This document shows positions 45,621 through 56,406 of a stretch of 64,000 nt of DNA, in pieces. The stretch is from positions 6,639,001-6,703,000 of the forward strand of contig OZ024718.1 of the NCBI GenBank assembly GCA_964016875.1, written 5' to 3'. Each line of letters begins with the position of its first letter. Position 1 is the stretch's first letter. The notes under the pieces were generated by a model, which saw nothing but the letters and a program-made list of their open reading frames with translations, ran no database searches and was not told where the DNA came from. Source of the stretch: Fallopia convolvulus (lineage: Eukaryota; Streptophyta; Magnoliopsida; Caryophyllales; Polygonaceae). A program made the position numbers and the translations under genes.

Positions 45621-48089
45621 TCAATTAAGTATAAGAGGCTCAACCAGCACGCGCATGATCTGTTTCTTGGTGTCGCCATCTTGTACACCGAATCCATCTC
45701 CCTTGTTGTAAATGAAATGGCACACTCGAGCCGTATTCATTATGAGATTTGCAGGCTTAACTAGCGACGATTCCTGCTCCATAAACTCCCCATTGATTTT
45801 CTTCCATGTGTTGGCTATCATGTCCTTAATTCTACGCCGTGCAACCTCTTCTGTGACATCTGCTTCTCTCATGTAGCACAGGATAGACGTCGGTGAATCC
45901 CCTCTTTCTAGCTCAGCCTAATACAACAAAATGAGCATCCATTTACATTATAAGAGATGTTTTGATTAAACAGGAGATGTCAAAACATAGATATTGAGTA
46001 ATTTTAGATTTCTTACTGCTGTGGTTCCTAGATCATTGCAGAGTCGGATGATGAGTGATGAATGGTACACGAGATCTTTGATCGCGTTAAAATCGTCAGT
46101 GAACTCCTTGGATGGATTCTTCGTTGCCGTTAGTAAGATCACAAGTGAGAGCAACGGCCCACAAGATGAAATCCACGCAGAGCTTAAGTACTCGTCTAGT
46201 GATGGAGTGTGACTAGTGTTGTACCACCTAGCCTCTACCAACAATGATTTGCAGAAATCGGTCCACTGACAAGAATCACAAATAGTTTAATGTCAGACCA
46301 AGGACAATTTTTTTAACTTGTTATAGGAAAATCAAAGAGATCAAATATATAAATACCGCGTCTCTTAGGAAGGGCATTGCACTAGGGTAACCGGTTTCTT
46401 CCTCGATTTCCTTGGAAATCTCACTTGTGGTATCATACAACGCGTCAAAACACAGCTTCATACAATCTGGAAGGTGATCAGCATCCTCCCAAGACCACCT
46501 GATCAAAATACATATGTCAAATGACAAATATTGTTAGGCTCGAATACATATTGTGTTAGAGTTTGATGAATTGAATGCGGCGATATTAATTGGTTACCTT
46601 TCAACAGCCTTGGTAAAGCACTCGAGCTCATCTAGTGACCCGAAGAGGTCATAGAGGTCATCTAAAACCAGTACAAAAATGACAACTTTGGTAAGACATT
46701 TCCTCAGGCTCGAATATTGTGGCTCGGAAGCAACTCCAACGGTCCACAAGAAACTCTCAACCAAACGGTCCCTTGCAAAGCTGATATTTTCTATTAGTCC
46801 TAGACTCTTCCACCACCTGAAACGCAAGGGCGCAAATTAAAACACATATGTTAATTATGGAACGTGAATATCATGGAAAAATGTAATTGGAAGTCAAATA
46901 GGATTAATTAGTGTCTTTTAATTACATGGTCAAGTCTCTAAGATCTTTTTGGTGTACTGATTGGACCGTGTTGAAGTTGAGCTTAGCAAGCTTAAGTAAC
47001 GCAGGAATATTCCTCGTTTCTTCCGACTCATACGCTTCGATTCTCCGCCTTACGTCAAACCATTGCACCGTCCAATGCTGGGGAAGCTCCAAGACGTGAG
47101 CAATTTGTGTGGTGAGGCTTTGATCTGAGCTACTATTATGATGAATTTGCTTAAGACTTTCATGTGAAACATCTCCAGCCTTTATCAATGAGTTTTCATC
47201 TTCCAAGGCTAAATGAGATGCCTCATAAAGCTCAATTAGTCCCTCTATGTTTGGACTAATTCTGTTGCTCTTGTGAGTTCCTTCTTTTCCGAGATATTCG
47301 GTGAATAATCCTGCACACAACATAAAATATAGAATTAATCAATTTTGTTGAAATAAAGCCCAAAGTTGGAAATAATTAAAGCCTATTATACATATAAGAT
47401 TTGCGAGCAATTTATGTATTGGATTTTTGCACATATGCATTTGAACGAATATGACCCTATATATATATTTATTGGACTACCGAACTTTAACAGATTTGTT
47501 AAGGTTGATTTGGATAAAAAAGAGAAAGGAGGATGGGCAAGCAATGTTTACCTTGAGAAACATTGTAGCCATGATGCCTAAGAAGCCGAAAACATAACGC
47601 AACGGATCCAATGTTGTCTATAGAACTCGGATTATCCGAGTTTAACCCAGATTCTATATCATCCAGGGCTTCCATTAATTCCTTGTCAAAGAGATTGTTG
47701 AGACCCAGCTTATTGATGTCATCAATCATTTTCAGCTTGGAAGCATCAGACTCTTGATCAAACACATGAATGAAATCCTCTTTCAGCCTTTGAGCTTGAG
47801 CTCCACCAAGTAGAACCTGCAGCAAAATCAAATTCATTTTATTGTTAACATTACAACAATCATGCTGCCCTACAAATAAGATTAATCCTCATGGATGGAA
47901 AGTAAAAGAGTGGTATCTCACATTATTAGAGCTCACAAGGGACTCCAAGTAATCATAACTCCAAATGTTTGGCTTGTAATGTGCAGTGCGACGCTCGAAC
48001 GAGTCTCCGTCGACGACCAAAGGCCTGAGATTATTGATCTCACTTGCAAATGAGGAGTGCCCAATTTGGTTACATTTTGTAGACTCCAT
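45621..48089 (-). CDS. Terpene synthase 1 (class I, TPS-b-like), seven exons
   Basis: Exons, all with GT/AG introns: 48089-47922, 47816-47552, 47310-46926, 46816-46598, 46498-46357, 46265-46017 and 45917-45621, giving 574 residues. The layout and the 249-bp sixth exon are typical of angiosperm TPS genes. The enzyme should ionise a prenyl diphosphate with Mg2+ and cyclise or release the cation. Visible motifs are RR-x8-W at 33-43, RDR at 288-290, DDLYD at 325-329 and the second metal site N470-D471, T474, E478. RR-x8-W with YKPNIW suggests TPS-b. Only 32 residues precede RR and they do not look like a clear plastid transit peptide. A cytosolic enzyme, as in alpha-farnesene synthases, is therefore possible. 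Product and substrate cannot be read from sequence. The start is chosen because the homologous ATG is kept in copy 2. Confidence 0.93.
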
Positions 48090-48107
48090 AAGTGATATAT
48101 ATGATGA

Positions 48108-48196
48108 TGAATAAAGGCAGAAGATGAATTAAAGAAGGTTTTATGTATAAATGTACTGAAAAGCCAAAGAGTTTTTACTTTGATGCATGCTTCCAT
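48108..48196 (-). other. Upstream ATG and overlapping uORF of terpene synthase 1
   Basis: An ATG at 48196 (MEACIKVKTLWLF...) opens an 87-codon frame. It runs through the leader and overlaps the main start out of frame, ending near 47933. It lies at or just after the likely transcription start, so it may or may not be in the mRNA. In copy 2 a four-base difference (ATGCATCAAAG versus ATCAAAG) makes it a five-codon uORF (MEASK, stop). Confidence 0.5.
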
Positions 48197-48210
48197 GGAA
48201 TGCTGGTGAG

Positions 48211-48220
48211 TTTATATATA
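48211..48220 (-). promoter_or_regulatory. TATA box of terpene synthase 1
   Basis: TATATATAAA on the minus strand lies about 120 bp upstream of the start codon. Its counterpart in copy 2 is TATAAATAAA at 59152-59161. Transcription probably begins near 48185-48195. Confidence 0.65.
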
Positions 48221-48281
48221 GCCATAAGAATCGCTTTAGTACGTCTTGCAACTTCTTGTTTTGGTATTTAGTATAATAGAT

Positions 48282-48310
48282 AGTCAAAGTTGACGTGTTT
48301 TAGTCAAGTT
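48282..48310 (-). promoter_or_regulatory. W-box/TGACG cluster of terpene synthase 1
   Basis: Three TTGAC cores (two on one strand, one on the other) and one TGACG lie within 29 bp, about 65 bp upstream of the TATA box. The block AGTCAAAGTTGACGTG is identical in copy 2. WRKY and TGA-type factors bind such sites. Binding here is inferred. Confidence 0.5.
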
Positions 48311-49053
48311 TGAATAAGAACATTTTTCTAATATCCAAAGAGTATTCTCGAAAAGTTGGTGCATGTGACAAATAAGATTTTTTAATTAGGATTTTGTATA
48401 ATTTAGGGGAAATTAATGTATACAACTTAACTTGAGGGATGGTAATAAAAATATATCAATCTTTACAAGTGTTGTAACCTTACTTGATCGAGCACTTTAA
48501 CAAGGTGTTACCCGAATTTGGTCTTTATTTGTTCTTGATTCATTATTAAAAATTTACTGTATTATTCTACCAAAATTTTTTTACTGTATATATTACTTTA
48601 TTACTTTTGTTAAGGATTTACAAGTAATAAAGTCATTACAATGAATTAAGAGACGAAGCCTAGATAGACAAAAAAAATATTGGTGCATCTGACAAATAAG
48701 ATATTTAGATAAGATGTTATATTTGCTCAAAAAAAAGATAGGATGTTATATATAAACTCTTACTTAAGGTTTGATTTTTTATTTTTTTTGGTGACACTTT
48801 GTAAAAATGCATATATTCGTAAGGTTTGGATTTTGATTTAAAACTTTAAAGGTTAGGATATATAATTTTAGAGTGTCCATAATTCTAATATTGAAAAGCA
48901 GGATAATTTGACTTAATTTTCCCATCTCTCAAAATCTGGATAATTTAAATTAATGGGGCGCATCCACATGTTCATTGATTTTTATACAATTCATTTGAGA
49001 TGAATATAACCCGTATATTAATTTTGGTGCATTCTAATTAGATTTAGTTATTA

Positions 49054-49730
49054 TTAGTTATACCCGTCGTGCCTTGCACGACTACCACTCAAATTATAAA
49101 ATTATTTTTAGGCATATTATAAATTGAATATTTTTATAAAATCGTTACGATGAGTCCAATATGATTTTGTTGGCTCAATGGTAATATATTTATAGAAAAT
49201 AATAAAAAAAATTATTTTAAGTAGAATCATTAAAATTTAAAAATCATTTACAAAAATAGATAAAAAGGAAAAAATAATGTAAATTCTTATAATTTTTTTA
49301 ATCAAATTCAATCCTTTCAAAAAGCTTTTCGATAAATAGTTAAAAATTCACTAATAAGAAAAGATAAAAAAAATATGAATAAAGATTATATTTTTTAAAG
49401 ATAAAAATATCTTCTATATTTACATGAATAAGTCAAAAAGAAAATTAAGTAAAAGATAATGTAAATTTTTATCAAAATAAAATTTTCTAGATATTAAATT
49501 TTTTAATTTTTTAATCAAAATTTGATTTAAGATAAATATTTTATATAAAACGATAAATATAATTTTTTTTTAATTATTTTTAATTAAAATTCGAATTAAA
49601 AATTTTCACATAATATAGAAAAAAAATTAATTGAAAATGCTAAAATAATATAAATAAAATAGATTTTTTACATATAAGGTTGTGCCAAAATCAATGAGGT
49701 GGCTTGAAAAGGTATATAATTTATTTTAAT
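49054..49730 (-). mobile_element. Helitron-like element
   Basis: Minus-strand 3' end: a perfect hairpin GTCGTGC-AAG-GCACGAC followed by GGGTATAA and CTAA before T. The right side shares GGTTGTGCCAAAATCAATGAGGTGG with the other Helitrons, but its TC start is eroded, so the right limit is approximate. Confidence 0.6.
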
Positions 49731-50423
49731 TTTAGATAAAATCTTTTAGATCCATAATATAATATTTAATTTTATAAAATTTATTTTATTTTTAGATAAA
49801 ATCTTTTAGATATAATCAATTATATACTTAGAATCTATCCTAATATATACTATAATTTATTTTTTTCTTAGATAGAATCTTTTCAATATATATAAAATGT
49901 TAAAAATATAAAAAAATCCTATGTGGAAAAATCCTAAATGGATCAACATGAGAATGACATGTACGAAAAATCCTAGGTGGCACATGGTAAAATCCTACGT
50001 GGCGGATAGCTTATATTGTGATAGAAAAAATAACTTAAATAAATTATTATAAATAACATTCATCAATATCATTTTACCAAATATTTAATGCTTTTATAGT
50101 TTATTTTATTTTAGATATAATCTTTTTAAGTTAAATAAATTATCATATCAAATATTTAACATTAATACTTAAGATTTAACATTAGATAACAACTTTATTT
50201 TAGATAGAATCTTTCCTAGATTAATTTATCCTATTTCTACATTATCCTAAAATATTAACATATAAAAATTCCCAAAATAAAAAAATCTTATGTGGCGAAA
50301 TCCTAGGTGGCTTAATGTGGGAACGACACGTAGGAAAATCCTAAGTGACGAAACGTGGTGGCCTTATTCCTTGCGTCTTTTATACACATACATAGATTGG
50401 GAAATATATGAGGCAATATATAT
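49731..50423. other. AT-rich region with AAATCCTANGTGGC repeats
   Basis: Blocks at 49900-50000 and 50268-50350 repeat AAAATCCTANGTGGC and AACATGAGAATGACA/ATGTGGGAACGACACG. They resemble a degenerate direct repeat. No gene is seen. Confidence 0.5.
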
Positions 50424-50566
50424 TGTTAATATGTTGTTAATATCTTATATTTATGTAAATGGCTTTTGGCCCAAGTTAGGTCAAGCTATACTAGTATATA
50501 TTGTAATGTTTTGATTAATGAAAGGCAGAGGAAATTCTCCCAAATTTACCCTTCTCTGATCTTTCA
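50424..50566 (+). repeat. Short Copia 5' LTR
   Basis: Starts TGTTAATATG and ends CTTTCA. It is followed directly by the primer site TGGTATCGGAGCAG (50567-50580). The start is inferred from the usual Copia LTR form. Confidence 0.55.
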
Positions 50567-50676
50567 TGGTATCGGAGCAGGAACCCTAAAACACAACCCT
50601 AACCCTACGCGTCTTCCTCCGCACTCATTGAACCACCGAAATTTTTTTTACGTTCTCAGTTACTTGAACATTTATC

Positions 50677-52030
50677 ATGGCCGATCATGCAGCCGCTGCC
50701 GTTGCCGCTGCCGTTAAGGCCGTCCAAGAGGTTGCTGCCGCCGCCGCTGCTCTCCCGAAACGTGGTGCTTTGGACGTCACCTCTCCTTACTACCTTCACC
50801 CCTTGGATCACATTGGCATGAAAATCAGCCATGTAGTTCTTAAAGGTGACAACTTTCACGAGTGGGAGGAATCCATTAGGTATGCATTCCGCGCCCACCG
50901 AAAACTTGGTTTCATCGATGGAAAAATTACATGCCCTGATGTGAATACTGATGCATATGATGACTGGTGTAGTCAAGGTTATCAGGATCGAGATTCTAGG
51001 TTGGATCGTTGAGGGTGTTTTGGATCGGATCGTAGGATCGGATTGCTGAATCGTAAGATCATACATTATAACTAAAAGTATACAAGAATAACCTAATAGA
51101 TTTTATATTTTGTTATATATGATGTAAGAAAATGATAAACATTATTAATTTGATTATTAAAAATGGTATAAGATGGACTAGTCAACTATTTTAATGGAAA
51201 TGATACGTTAACAGTGAAATTATTAATAATATATAGTTAAAATTTTCATTTTATAGGATCGTTAGAATCGTTTCTAGGATCGTTAAAATCGTATGTAAAA
51301 TCGGGATCGGATCGAGATTGTATTATAAATCATTTAAGATCCTACTCCAATAAGATCCTACTTGGGATCATGGATCGTTTCGCGTGTTATGGATCGTAGG
51401 ATCGCTAGAATCGTAGAATCGGATCGGGATTCTGATAACATTGGGTGTAGTGCCAATTCCATGATGGTGGGATGGATATTACAATCGATTGATCCGACGT
51501 TACGATCTTCTGTGACGTACTCGAATTCCGTCAAAACTCTTTGGGATGACATTCGTCTGCGTTTCTCTATTGGCAACGCTCCTCAGATTCATCAGTTGAA
51601 GACTGACCTTTCTCGTTGTTGTCAAAATGGCGATTATGTTGCTACTTATTTTGGGCGACTTCGGCAATTACAGGAGGAGTTGGCCAACTACAATAAAACC
51701 CAAGGTTGTACGGGTGGCTCTTGCACATGTAATTGGACGAAAACCCTGCAATTTGAGCGTGATGAAGAAGCCTTTCATCAGTTTATGATGGGCCTCGATG
51801 ATGGAATTTTTGGAACCCTGCGATCCAAGTTGCTTACCAAGGATCCTCTTCCGGATCTCAACAAAGCGTACTCACTCGCTATCCAGGAAGGCGACATCGA
51901 TCGATTTCTACTGATCACACCTAGACTGTTGCGCTTGCTGCTCGTAGTCGTGTCTCCACGCCTTCGACTCGACCTCCTGCTGCACCTGCTCAGTCTCGAT
52001 CTGATCTTTCAGTTATCATTGTCACAAAGC
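50677..52030 (+). pseudogene. Copia gag fragment, split by a hAT MITE
   Basis: After an Ala-rich start (MADHAAAAVAAAV) the frame has the Copia N-terminal motif SPYYLHPLDHIGMKI and the KGDNFHEWEESIRYAF core. It is cut at DDWCS by the hAT element 50974-51443. Past the element it resumes with NSMMVGWILQSI, LWDDIRLRFSIGN and MGLDDGIFGTLRSKLL. Removing element plus duplication (478 bp) keeps the frame, so the gag was open when hit. It shifts frame after 51900 and no protease, integrase or RT follows. Confidence 0.8.
50974..51443. mobile_element. hAT-like MITE in Copia gag
   Basis: The 8-bp duplication GGTGTAGT (50966-50973, 51444-51451) flanks ends CAAGGTTATCAGGATC and GATTCTGATAACATTG (inverted). 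Subterminal GGATCGTAGGATCGG repeats lie at both sides. 470 bp. Confidence 0.88.
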
Positions 52031-52264
52031 TGAATTTTAATTTTCCTTGGATCTTCCGGACAAATGATCATAATACTTGGTCTTTTTTCATACACCCTCT
52101 TGATTTTATATTGGGACAAGAGTGTATACATCATAGCTCCCTAGATCCCGCCTGAGATGGGTTAACACTGTGTTGATGTTGTTGTTGTCGTGGTCGTCAA
52201 AAGTGGATAATTTGATTTAATTTTCCCATAATTCTAATATTGAAAAAAAACCTATAACTTTAGA

Positions 52265-52490
52265 CTGTCCAAGATGGAAAATAAAATGTTCCATTATTTA
52301 CCTGTTCCTTATTTTCCACGTTGGTTTGCTTAAGACGGCAGCAGTCAGCACATGTCTTTTGAATGCATGTACAATTGCATCTTCTTCTTTCTTTTTTTTT
52401 TTTTTTTGGTAGAATGTCCTGGTTCATTAGTGGAACGACCTTGATTTTTTTTTTTTTGGCCATCTAAGCATTGAAGAATCTGTTCTTTAT
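52265..52490. repeat. Segment inverted relative to terpene synthase copy 2
   Basis: This block (GTTCCATTATTTACC, TTTTCCACGTTGGTTTGCTTA, TCATTAGTGGAACGACC, TTGGCCAT) matches 59935-60160 in reverse complement. The flanking homologous blocks keep direct orientation. Confidence 0.75.
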
Positions 52491-53260
52491 GACTAATTAA
52501 ACGACCAATTACTTGGTTATAGCCTAAGGTTTTTTTTTTTTTTTGGTTATAGGATAAGGTGTCTATATTATATAGAGGAATACCCAGAGAAGTGAAGAAA
52601 GTGCCAATAAAATCAAATAAATTTTGGCTATGGAACGGGAAAAAATAGAAATTTGTTAATTCAATTCAAGAAATACAATAATTCAACTTGAATGGAAAAG
52701 GCCAGGAATTTCGACCAAAAAAATGGAAAAGGCCAGGAAGATCACATATTGGCGGTAGAAAAAGGGCTTAAATGATAGTCATATTTTGAACAATTAATAC
52801 GTGCAAAATAAAAAAAGAGTATTACTTTGACCAAATTAATCAAGGAATGATTACAGGGTATACGTCTTTCTTTGGCCCAATTGATTTATCCACAAATTGA
52901 CTAGAAAAACTACCATTTTTTGTTCTCTTAAGATACATAAGATGCAAACAACTCCTTAACACACACGTACAACTCGTTGCCTGTCAAGTAATCGATCTAA
53001 CGAAGTTTACACTCTCCATTAATGGTCAAATGGACCTTATTGACGTCCGTAACAGGTTAAGGTTAGGCACATCCTCATTACTCCCCAAAATTCAAGTCGT
53101 AAAAAACAGTCTCCTACATGCTACAGCCACCATGTTTGTTGAAATGCAGAAAAGATCGAAATAGTAGAGTCAACGTGCACAAGTAGACAAATGAACATTC
53201 TAAATAACCGGCTTGTTTTAAAAACTAAAATTCTCCATTTTTCATTCATTTTTTTTTTTC

Positions 53261-54050
53261 AAAGGAAGGTATTCTACTTAGTACAATTGTAAAGCAAAAC
53301 TATTGTCACTTTAAAAGATTGTGCCACATGACAAATCTTGAAAAAAAATCAATTAATTATAAAATGCCACATCCTATTATTAAGCCATTATTACAACAAC
53401 TAACTATATATCATTTGTTACTATTTTTTAAAAAAATTATTAATTTAAAAAATCACATTAATTAAGAAAAATGCTTCATGTTGATGCACCACTTTTCTAT
53501 TTTTTTTGTTTTTAGTATTTGCCAAATAGATATTTTTTTTATTTTTATATTTGTATCTCAGCCATGAAGTAGTATTCATGGTGAGTAAAATAATTGATAT
53601 AAAATGAATAATAGGAAAATGAATGTTTCGTCAACCCCTACTATTCTACTGAGTTGATAAAAAAAGTGAGTCATTAAACATATTAATCTAAATAGTACAA
53701 TATTAAAGCATAAACTAAGTTAGCGCAACAATTTGATCCACGTGTCATAATTTACTTATTTTTTCTCCTAAAATTATTTTAATAATATTGTTGTTCAAAA
53801 AATCAACCCACTCTCAAACCCACTACCCCATTATGTGTTAAAAATTATCATAAAATATTTATTAATATTTTTATTTATTTTCCTAAAATTGTTTTAATAA
53901 TATTTTTTTTTCAAAAATATGCCCACTTTCTAACCCACTTTTCCATTACATGTTAAAAGTTGTCACAAAGAAATTATTCTTATTTTTATTTATTTAGTTC
54001 TTGAAAAAAGCAACTATTCTTCCCAATTGCAAACAACACCAATTGTGGCC
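53261..54050. other. Intergenic, no gene seen
   Basis: AT-rich DNA. A block near 53760-53830 (CCTAAAATTATTTTAATAATATTG onwards) recurs at 53880-53950, an imperfect tandem repeat of about 120 bp. Confidence 0.5.
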
Positions 54051-54058
54051 CACACTTC

Positions 54059-54639
54059 CAGTGACGGACGCAGGATCTTCTGGAAGAAGGGGCACAACTT
54101 ATATTATCCGGGAGAGTGGAGTTGTCGGCTGTGAATCGATGATACGAGTGAGATCGTTTTCCGGATTTTTTTTTACTTTTTTTTTATTAAAAAAATGATT
54201 GTTAAATCTTTAAAAAAATACAATTTGTTAAAATAGTCGTTCCATAGTGTACTTTTAAAATTAAAATATACATTGATGGAGAAAACATAATTAAAGTTCT
54301 TAAAAACTCAACAAACTAGAATCGGAGAAAAGACTAATTTATACTAAGGAAGAAAAATAAAAAAAGATAAAAAACATGACAGATAAAACATATTCACGTA
54401 AAATACCAACAATACTAGAAATGTTAATTTAGGGGATGGCTAAGAGACAAGATTCGAACAATACACTCTCCGCTAGTAAAACGAGGACTAGACCAACTAG
54501 ACTAATTAATACTTATAGTATTAGTATATAGTTTTTTTTAATTTTATACTTTAAAAAAATTAAAACCATAAAAATAAATAATTAGTCGAAGGGAAGTGGG
54601 GGCACCGGCCCCGCCGACCCCCGCCCTGATCCGTCTCTG
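54059..54639. mobile_element. hAT MITE
   Basis: The duplication CACACTTC (54051-54058, 54640-54647) flanks ends CAGTGACGGACGCAGG and CCTGATCCGTCTCTG. 581 bp, no transposase. Confidence 0.85.
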
Positions 54640-54649
54640 CACACTTCTC

Positions 54650-55877
54650 GACACTTTACCGAACTCTTCTTTTGCTCTTTGCATCTCATCATTAAGTAAG
54701 AGTAATAGAGAACCTTAAGGTATGCAATCATGACATATTCATTATATTGGTTTTCATTCCTTTGTGATACATCATCTGTTTTCAGTTTTCATCCTAAAAG
54801 ATATATTACCATTAGTTGTTTATGAACTTTATAATATTTTTTGGTAACCTCTAGCTTTATTTTATCCCCTTGATTTTGATTACATGTTACAAATAACATG
54901 TTATTTTCGCATTTAGATTGATCTTTAATCTCTATTATCACCGTACATTATACAGGCTCAATACTAGTTAATTAGCTATGCGCAACGCAGTCCAATGGTT
55001 TTCAAGGGCCTGTGCAAAAATTTATGAACATAAAAAATCAATTAAAAGTATTCATAAATTAAATATTTGGTAAATTTGTGAGCCATAAATTAATGATTTC
55101 TATTCTAATAACACGACACACGTGTATTTTTATCTAGATTTTAACACTATAAATATATTTTGTTAATACTTATATTATATATACGATGATAAATTGATAA
55201 TAGATACATAACTACATATTTTTTTGACACTATAAATTATTATATTTTTTTTCGTTAAACATGGGATTTATATATTTTTTAAGATTAAAATTATGGAATT
55301 TCTACTTTATGTAAGTATATTATAAAGCAGAAATCATCTCTATTAAAAAAATGGTGCCACATTACATAACAAACACTAATAAATTAACTTTAAAAATTAT
55401 TTTAAGAACTATTTTAATAAATTACATTATTATTTATAGTTAGTACACACATGTTTATTTATTTATTTCTCTATGTTATCTAATCTAAGTACTCTACCAA
55501 TCAATATATTAATTTTTTCCATATTTATAAACATTAACCCATTCTTTTTATAGTAAAAGATAAAAATTCTAATGCACAACATTAAAAATTATTTTAATAA
55601 AAATTAATAAGTTATATTATACTTTCTACACATCCTGTACTAATTATTATCTTCATAAAAATTGAGTATTTTATACATATTAATATCTCAATAAAAGATA
55701 AAAAAAATATTAAAAAAATCAATTCAAGTGAAATTAATATTTTAATAATTTAAATATAAATTTGGGGCAAGATCTCAAAACATAATTACAAAAAATTAAT
55801 ATTTTAATAAGATTTTTTCGTGGATATCAAAAAAATGTTAAAGGCACTAAAAGAAATTTTCCTATAATATAATTTAT
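54650..55877. other. Intergenic with a Helitron-like 3' terminus
   Basis: At 54964-54967 CTAG preceded by host A, with a TGCG-TTG-CGCA hairpin on the minus strand, looks like a Helitron 3' end. The 5' end was not found. No gene is seen. Confidence 0.4.
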
Positions 55878-55879
55878 TA

Positions 55880-56148
55880 CTCTCTCCGTTTTATTCTATT
55901 TGACAATTTAGAAAAATTGACACATTTTAAAAAATCATTGAAAATATAAAAAATATTATTGAAAATCCAAAATTTTCTAAATATAATAAAAAATTAATTA
56001 CTAATCCAACTTTAAAGCCAATAAATGGCGAAAAAAAAGTCAATACAAACACTTTCCGATATAATAATTAAATAAAGACTTAAAAATGACAAATTTTAAT
56101 GAACAAAATTTTAATTCTAGAGTGTCAAGTAGAATAGAATAAAGGGAG
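55880..56148. mobile_element. Stowaway-type MITE downstream of terpene synthase 2
   Basis: TA flanks (55878-55879, 56149-56150) and inverted ends CTCTCTCCGTTTTATTCTAT and ATAGAATAAAGGGAG. 269 bp. It lies about 260 bp past the stop codon of the minus-strand gene. Confidence 0.82.
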
Positions 56149-56406
56149 TAATTTATTAAAATAGTACCAACCAGAACCATTTTGTAGATAAATTTTACAA
56201 CAAATTGTGAAAATATATATACAATAATAAATGTTATACAAATCAAATCCGTACTTACTTAAGGTAAGGCTAAATGAAATGAAATAATGAAGTACACTCA
56301 GTGTTGTTACATAACACGACATGAAGTTATCTCCCACTTGAGTACTGTTGGCGTATATTTCTCTTATTCTGATGTAACGCGAATGCAATGCTATTGTAGT
56401 AGCTGG

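Larger units (their letters stand above)
45540..53260. repeat. Tandem duplication, copy 1 (terpene synthase 1 and upstream DNA)
   Basis: Besides the gene, upstream DNA matches copy 2 in the same order: 48220-48345, 48540-48720, 52265-52490 (inverted in copy 2), 52530-52760 and 53000-53220. Copy 1 is longer because about 3.3 kb of Helitron and Copia sequence (48.93-52.2 kb) was inserted. Confidence 0.75.

Noticed and set aside
47933..48196. The 87-codon upstream frame as a plastid transit peptide of terpene synthase 1
   Set aside because: It is out of frame with the main coding sequence, and the equivalent frame in copy 2 stops after five codons. It is better treated as a uORF.
50677..51012. 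Ala-rich ORF as a host protein
   Set aside because: The motif SPYYLHPLDHIGMKI and the primer-binding site just upstream identify a Copia gag.
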